Shown here: piece by piece, positions 29,623-31,829 of the stretch
Position numbering within the stretch: the first letter of the stretch is position 1
Layout: each line of letters begins with the position of its first letter
Source: a virus
DNA length: 31,829 nucleotides
Reading direction: 5' to 3' (one strand)
IMG/VR virus record: IMGVR_UViG_3300049846_000155
Location: 1 to 31,829 of that record
The notes under the pieces: model-generated
Told to the model about the DNA's origin: nothing
Database searches by the model: none
Seen by the model: the letters and a program-made list of their open reading frames with translations, nothing else
Program-made: the position numbers and the translations under genes

Positions 29623-30153
29623 ATGATACTAGACACAATTAAAGGTAATGCGGCAATCAAGCAGAGTGTTCTCATCGGTGTAGCTTCTGCTTTCGTAGGA
29701 GTTAAAGAGAACGGTTACAACGACGGCGAGTTCGTTCGCATGTTCCAAGACTTCATTGGCGATGCCAAGAAAGAATCATGGTGCATGGCTTTCGTTCAGT
29801 ACTGCGTTAACCTTACTGACAAGATCATGTACCGAGTAGATCACGACATGCCTCAGTCTATTATCCACAAGTCTGAGCACTGTTTAACGGTATGGAATAA
29901 TACATCACAGACCCTTCGGTTGAACGCTCCTGTGCCTGGCTGTATCGTTATCTGGAACCATATTGGCACATCCAATGGTCACACAGGTATTGTGGAATCT
30001 GTCGATGGTACAACCATGCAGGTTTTGGAAGGGAATACTGGACCTGGCGCAGGCGTAGAAGCTAACGGTGATGGGGTATACAGGAAAACAAGATACCTTG
30101 ATACAAGCAGCTCTAAGATGCAAATAAAGGGATATATAAGACCTTGGGTTTAA
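29623..30153 (+). CDS. CHAP-domain endolysin
   Basis: A 176-aa protein. The pattern ESWCMAFVQYCV (51-62, catalytic C54), PGCIVIWNH (105-113), NGHTGIVESVDG (118-129, catalytic H120) and LEGNTG (135-140, third residue E136 or N138) is that of CHAP amidase/endopeptidases that cut peptidoglycan peptide cross-links or the amide bond. The N-terminal VGVKENGYNDGEFVRMFQDFIG is usual for the phage TIGR02594-type version of the fold. There is no signal peptide or separate cell-wall-binding domain, so release would need a holin. The gene ends convergent with the minus-strand gene after it, overlapping by 4 nt. The nearest TAG is 29616-29618; no ribosome binding site is obvious. Confidence 0.88.
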   Translation: MILDTIKGNAAIKQSVLIGVASAFVGVKENGYNDGEFVRMFQDFIGDAKKESWCMAFVQYCVNLTDKIMYRVDHDMPQSIIHKSEHCLTVWNNTSQTLRLNAPVPGCIVIWNHIGTSNGHTGIVESVDGTTMQVLEGNTGPGAGVEANGDGVYRKTRYLDTSSSKMQIKGYIRPWV

Positions 30154-30356
30154 TGAACTGTTTGGCCGTGAATTGGAGCCATTTCAGCTTCTTCGATTCC
30201 TACTTCTCCAAAAATTAAGAACGCTGCGATACTGCACTTAAGTTGGTTTCTGTTGTACTGACCGGAGTCCATTAGCTCTATAGCTATAGCTTTAATATCA
30301 GCCCAGTCTTGTTCAGAAAAGTCAAACTCATATTTACACAATTCACGTTTAGACAT
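30150..30356 (-). CDS. 68-aa conserved-type helical protein
   Basis: A small minus-strand gene. I start it at the ATG complementary to 30354-30356, because AAGGAG lies about 10 nt upstream on that strand; a longer in-frame start at 30389 has no ribosome binding site and would read into the upstream gene. The product (MSKRELCKYEFDFSEQDWAD ...) looks helical, with IKAIAIELMDSGQYNRNQLK (about 22-41) and a hydrophobic stretch AAFLIFGEVG. The DSGQYNRNQLKC segment has the look of a small DNA-binding or regulator protein, but this is not a recognised family. Stop overlaps the endolysin stop; its start overlaps the end of the zinc-ribbon gene. Confidence 0.55.
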   Translation of the reverse strand: MSKRELCKYEFDFSEQDWADIKAIAIELMDSGQYNRNQLKCSIAAFLIFGEVGIEEAEMAPIHGQTVH

Positions 30357-30504
30357 ACCTGTAGCACTCCTTGCGTCGGCAGTTCTCACATAAACGCTGG
30401 TACTTAGTGTTAGCTAGGAACGTAACCTTGCAGCTTTCGCCAAGGCACTTCCTAGCAAACTTCGGTGCGTTTTTTCTTCCCCTTCTGTGGGGTGTTTTCT
30501 TCAT
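30349..30504 (-). CDS. 51-aa zinc-ribbon-like protein
   Basis: An ORF on the minus strand from ATG (complement of 30502-30504) to TAA (complement of 30349-30351). Its product starts MKKTPHRRGRKN, basic, and contains Cys at 20, 25, 39, 42 and 47: KCLGESCK, then LCENCRRKEC. A C-x4-C ... C-x2-C spacing with basic flanks is typical of small zinc ribbons that bind nucleic acid or act as adaptor proteins. The stop overlaps the start of the 68-aa gene (8 nt), so they would be cotranscribed. No ribosome binding site precedes the ATG, and only 2 nt separate it from the inverted repeat, so the message may be leaderless. Confidence 0.6.
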   Translation of the reverse strand: MKKTPHRRGRKNAPKFARKCLGESCKVTFLANTKYQRLCENCRRKECYRYV

Positions 30505-30506
30505 AT

Positions 30507-30543
30507 TTATATTGTCTCACGGTACTTTGATTTTACAATATAA
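30507..30543. promoter_or_regulatory. Perfect 9-bp inverted repeat: divergent promoter/operator candidate
   Basis: The arms TTATATTGT (30507-30515) and ACAATATAA (30535-30543) are exact reverse complements, separated by 19 nt. They fill nearly all of the 42-bp gap between the divergent genes starting at 30504 (minus) and 30547 (plus). Rightward, TTGTCT (30512-30517) and TACAAT (30534-30539) are 16 nt apart. Leftward, TTGTAA and GACAAT (complements of 30533-30538 and 30511-30516) are also 16 nt apart. Both predict transcription starts at or next to the start codons. Binding of a dimeric regulator to the repeat is an alternative or additional role. Confidence 0.5.
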
Positions 30544-30546
30544 GTA

Positions 30547-31230
30547 TTGGGTAACTATCTAGGAATTTCAGATCTCCAGATCCCCTACGAGCACATTAAA
30601 GCTCTTGAGTTCTGCGCGTACTTAAAAAGACACTTCAAAATTCCAGACGACAACATTTACAATGTTGGTGATGAGCTAGATAATTTCCATGGCGGATCGT
30701 GGCCTAAGGGCGCAGAATATCCTCATACACCAAGACAAGAGAGCCTAATCAGCAAGGAAAAACTCAAGGACTGGTACGCTGAGTTTCCAAAAATGAAACT
30801 TGCTATGTCTAACCACGGATCAAGGTGGATGCGTAAAGCGTTCCATGCTGAGATACCAAGCGAGATGCTTCGTAAATACGAAGACTTCATTGGCGCTCCT
30901 GATGGGTGGATATGGAAGCAGCAGTGGAAGGTAGACTGCAAGCATCCGTTCATTGTTGAACACGGAGACAGGTACGGAGGACAGCACCCACATATAGCTG
31001 CGGCTATGCATAACGGTATGTCTACAATAATTGGACACCATCATTCCAAGGCAGCGATAAGCTACATCAAGACCGCTGGCCTGGACATATGGGCGTGTGT
31101 TGCTGGATCACTTATCGACTTTGAACAGTACGCATTTGAGTACGGTCGTAATGCTAAACTACAGCCACAGATTGGCGCTACAGTGATTTTGAACGAAGGC
31201 CGTCACGTTATATGGATACCGATGGAATGA
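30547..31230 (+). CDS. Metallophosphoesterase (calcineurin-like)
   Basis: A 227-aa protein beginning at TTG 30547; an in-frame TAA at 30541-30543 excludes a longer form, and the first beta strand starts at residue 5. Motifs in order: SDLQ (8-11, D9; the usual H of D-x-H is Q11), GDELD (41-45), SNH (88-90, N89 and H90), a late H139, and IIGHHHS (161-167). These match a two-metal phosphoesterase centre that cleaves phosphoesters, as in phage relatives with SDLQIP-type starts. Substrate unknown: a nucleotide, DNA end or protein phosphate are possible. No ribosome binding site is visible, consistent with a leaderless message from the adjacent promoter candidate. The next gene starts within its stop (ATGA). 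Confidence 0.8.
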   Translation: MGNYLGISDLQIPYEHIKALEFCAYLKRHFKIPDDNIYNVGDELDNFHGGSWPKGAEYPHTPRQESLISKEKLKDWYAEFPKMKLAMSNHGSRWMRKAFHAEIPSEMLRKYEDFIGAPDGWIWKQQWKVDCKHPFIVEHGDRYGGQHPHIAAAMHNGMSTIIGHHHSKAAISYIKTAGLDIWACVAGSLIDFEQYAFEYGRNAKLQPQIGATVILNEGRHVIWIPME

Positions 31231-31508
31231 AGTTACCAAGAGAAGAGGACTATCCGTCTGAGTTATCTCTGTGGGGTGAAACCTATAAGATAACTTTCGT
31301 TAAGGGCATGGCTGATTACGGAAGCTGCGACAGTGGTAATATGGAAATCAGAATAAGAAGTGGAATGAGGCCAAGCAGTATTTTAAAAACATTTATTCAC
31401 GAAGCAATCCACATGGTCGAGTTCATTCATGGGTTTGAACTACCACACAGCCAGGTTTACTTGCTTGAAAAAGCTCTATACAGGATAATTAAGCAGTCTT
31501 GCTCATAA
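31227..31508 (+). CDS. Small zincin-like metallopeptidase-type protein
   Basis: A 93-aa protein. I use ATG 31227, in an ATGA overlap with the phosphoesterase stop; ATG 31212 is also in frame but lies within that gene. The chain runs through beta strands (LWGETYKITFV, then MEIRIRSG) into the helix TFIHEAIHMVEFIHG, where HEAIH (58-62 of this form) is the HExxH zinc motif. A third ligand might be a Glu/His further along, such as in LPHSQVYLLEKAL. This resembles short phage proteins of the SprT/ImmA-like zincin type. It could be a protease or a zinc-binding inactive relative. The coupling to the phosphoesterase implies joint expression. Confidence 0.7.
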   Translation: MKLPREEDYPSELSLWGETYKITFVKGMADYGSCDSGNMEIRIRSGMRPSSILKTFIHEAIHMVEFIHGFELPHSQVYLLEKALYRIIKQSCS

Positions 31509-31829
31509 GGTATTTACTGTTTGGGTGGCTATATCCGCGTGGATAAAAATATTCCCCAAGAACTCCGCCGATAGATCCGTAGTGCTCTCTTAGTTTTTCC
31601 CACCAGTTTTCCCTGGCATCATCAAGTTCTTTATATCTTCCTTGGAGTGCCTCGATTATAAACCACGCTAGTATTTTGTGGTCTTGCTCTTTACTCTTTG
31701 CTGATCTGTTGATTGCGTTCTTCAACACACCCACATCAACACAGGACAGTTTCTCGCCAGCACAGTTTTTCATGTGTACCCACATCCCTGGGTTTCTCCA
31801 TAGCAGTGGATTATTTCTCCATGTTAGTA
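31489..31829 (-). CDS. Partial CDS running off window end, unknown
   Basis: A minus-strand frame with stop at 31489-31491. A start at the ATG complementary to 31783-31785 is possible, but the frame stays open to the window edge and the upstream codons read as plausible protein (TWRNNPLLWRNPGMWVHM), so the gene is probably cut. The visible 98-113 residues include KAINRSAKSKEQDHKIL-like and ARENWWEKLREHYGSIGG segments, rich in aromatic and charged residues. It ends with PRGYSHPNSKYLMSKTA. It recalls no family that I can name. It converges with the zincin-like gene, overlapping by 20 nt. The strand change suggests the start of an early or regulatory gene block. Confidence 0.55.
   Translation of the reverse strand, partial: LTWRNNPLLWRNPGMWVHMKNCAGEKLSCVDVGVLKNAINRSAKSKEQDHKILAWFIIEALQGRYKELDDARENWWEKLREHYGSIGGVLGEYFYPRGYSHPNSKYLMSKTA

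Noticed and set aside
30371-30562. Hydrophobic 63-aa plus-strand frame
   Set aside because: It is antisense to the zinc-ribbon gene and covers the promoter region. The Cys pattern on the other strand is more convincing.
1-31829. tRNA genes, CRISPR array, insertion sequence, integrase or attachment site
   Set aside because: No cloverleaf, regular repeat-spacer pattern, transposase or recombinase was recognised by eye. A tRNA scan would be more decisive.

Overview
The window looks like the late (packaging, virion assembly and lysis) half of a podovirus-type tailed phage, or a prophage copy of one. Its host is probably a Gram-negative bacterium. The head genes match the epsilon15 / BPP-1 lineage: a T7-type portal, a Bbp19-like protein, a scaffold, an epsilon15-gp7-like major capsid protein and a Bbp16-like cement protein. 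The tail and core genes follow the podovirus plan: adaptor, nozzle/hub protein, then three successive internal (ejection) proteins, the last a giant polyvalent protein. No integrase, repressor, polymerase, tRNA, CRISPR array, insertion sequence or reverse transcriptase was seen. Replication genes must lie outside the window. These family assignments come from recognising motifs and gene order, not from a database search.

Layout: 1-142 is a gene-free leader. 143-2189 holds terminase small and large subunits. 2186-3004 holds a GNAT-like acetyltransferase and a small conserved protein. 3044-7339 is the head module (portal, Bbp19-like, scaffold, capsid, cement, 59-aa protein), followed by a strong hairpin. 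7393-13207 is an unusual 5.8-kb insert between cement and adaptor. It contains small beta-rich proteins, a long coiled coil, a protein with a signal peptide, two fibre-like proteins of 403 and 757 aa, and two 98-aa proteins. 13217-25293 is the tail adaptor, the 1017-aa nozzle/hub protein with three FCCH-type repeats, and three ejection proteins of 211, 603 and 1989 aa. The 1989-aa protein carries an HExxH zincin motif. 25308-28654 is a tail fibre and a secreted-looking adhesin. 28678-30153 is the probable lysis cassette: membrane protein, holin candidate, two genes overlapping in different frames (the second a lipoprotein-like protein), and a CHAP endolysin.

From 30150 onward the organisation changes. 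Two tiny genes run on the minus strand (68 aa and a 51-aa zinc-ribbon protein). They diverge from a plus-strand pair, a metallophosphoesterase and a small zincin-like protein. A minus-strand gene then runs off the window end. The divergent genes are separated by only 42 bp, which hold a perfect 9-bp inverted repeat. The repeat can be read as two mirror-image promoters that would give leaderless transcripts.

The most unusual points are the extreme G-over-C strand bias of the terminase end, signal peptides on structural-looking proteins, the overlapping lipoprotein gene in the lysis cassette, the FCCH domain apparently inserted in an FN3-like domain of the tail hub, and the compact divergent promoter. 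A Bdellovibrio-type predatory host is possible, because several small lysis-region proteins recall ones I associate with such phages. This is a weak impression only.
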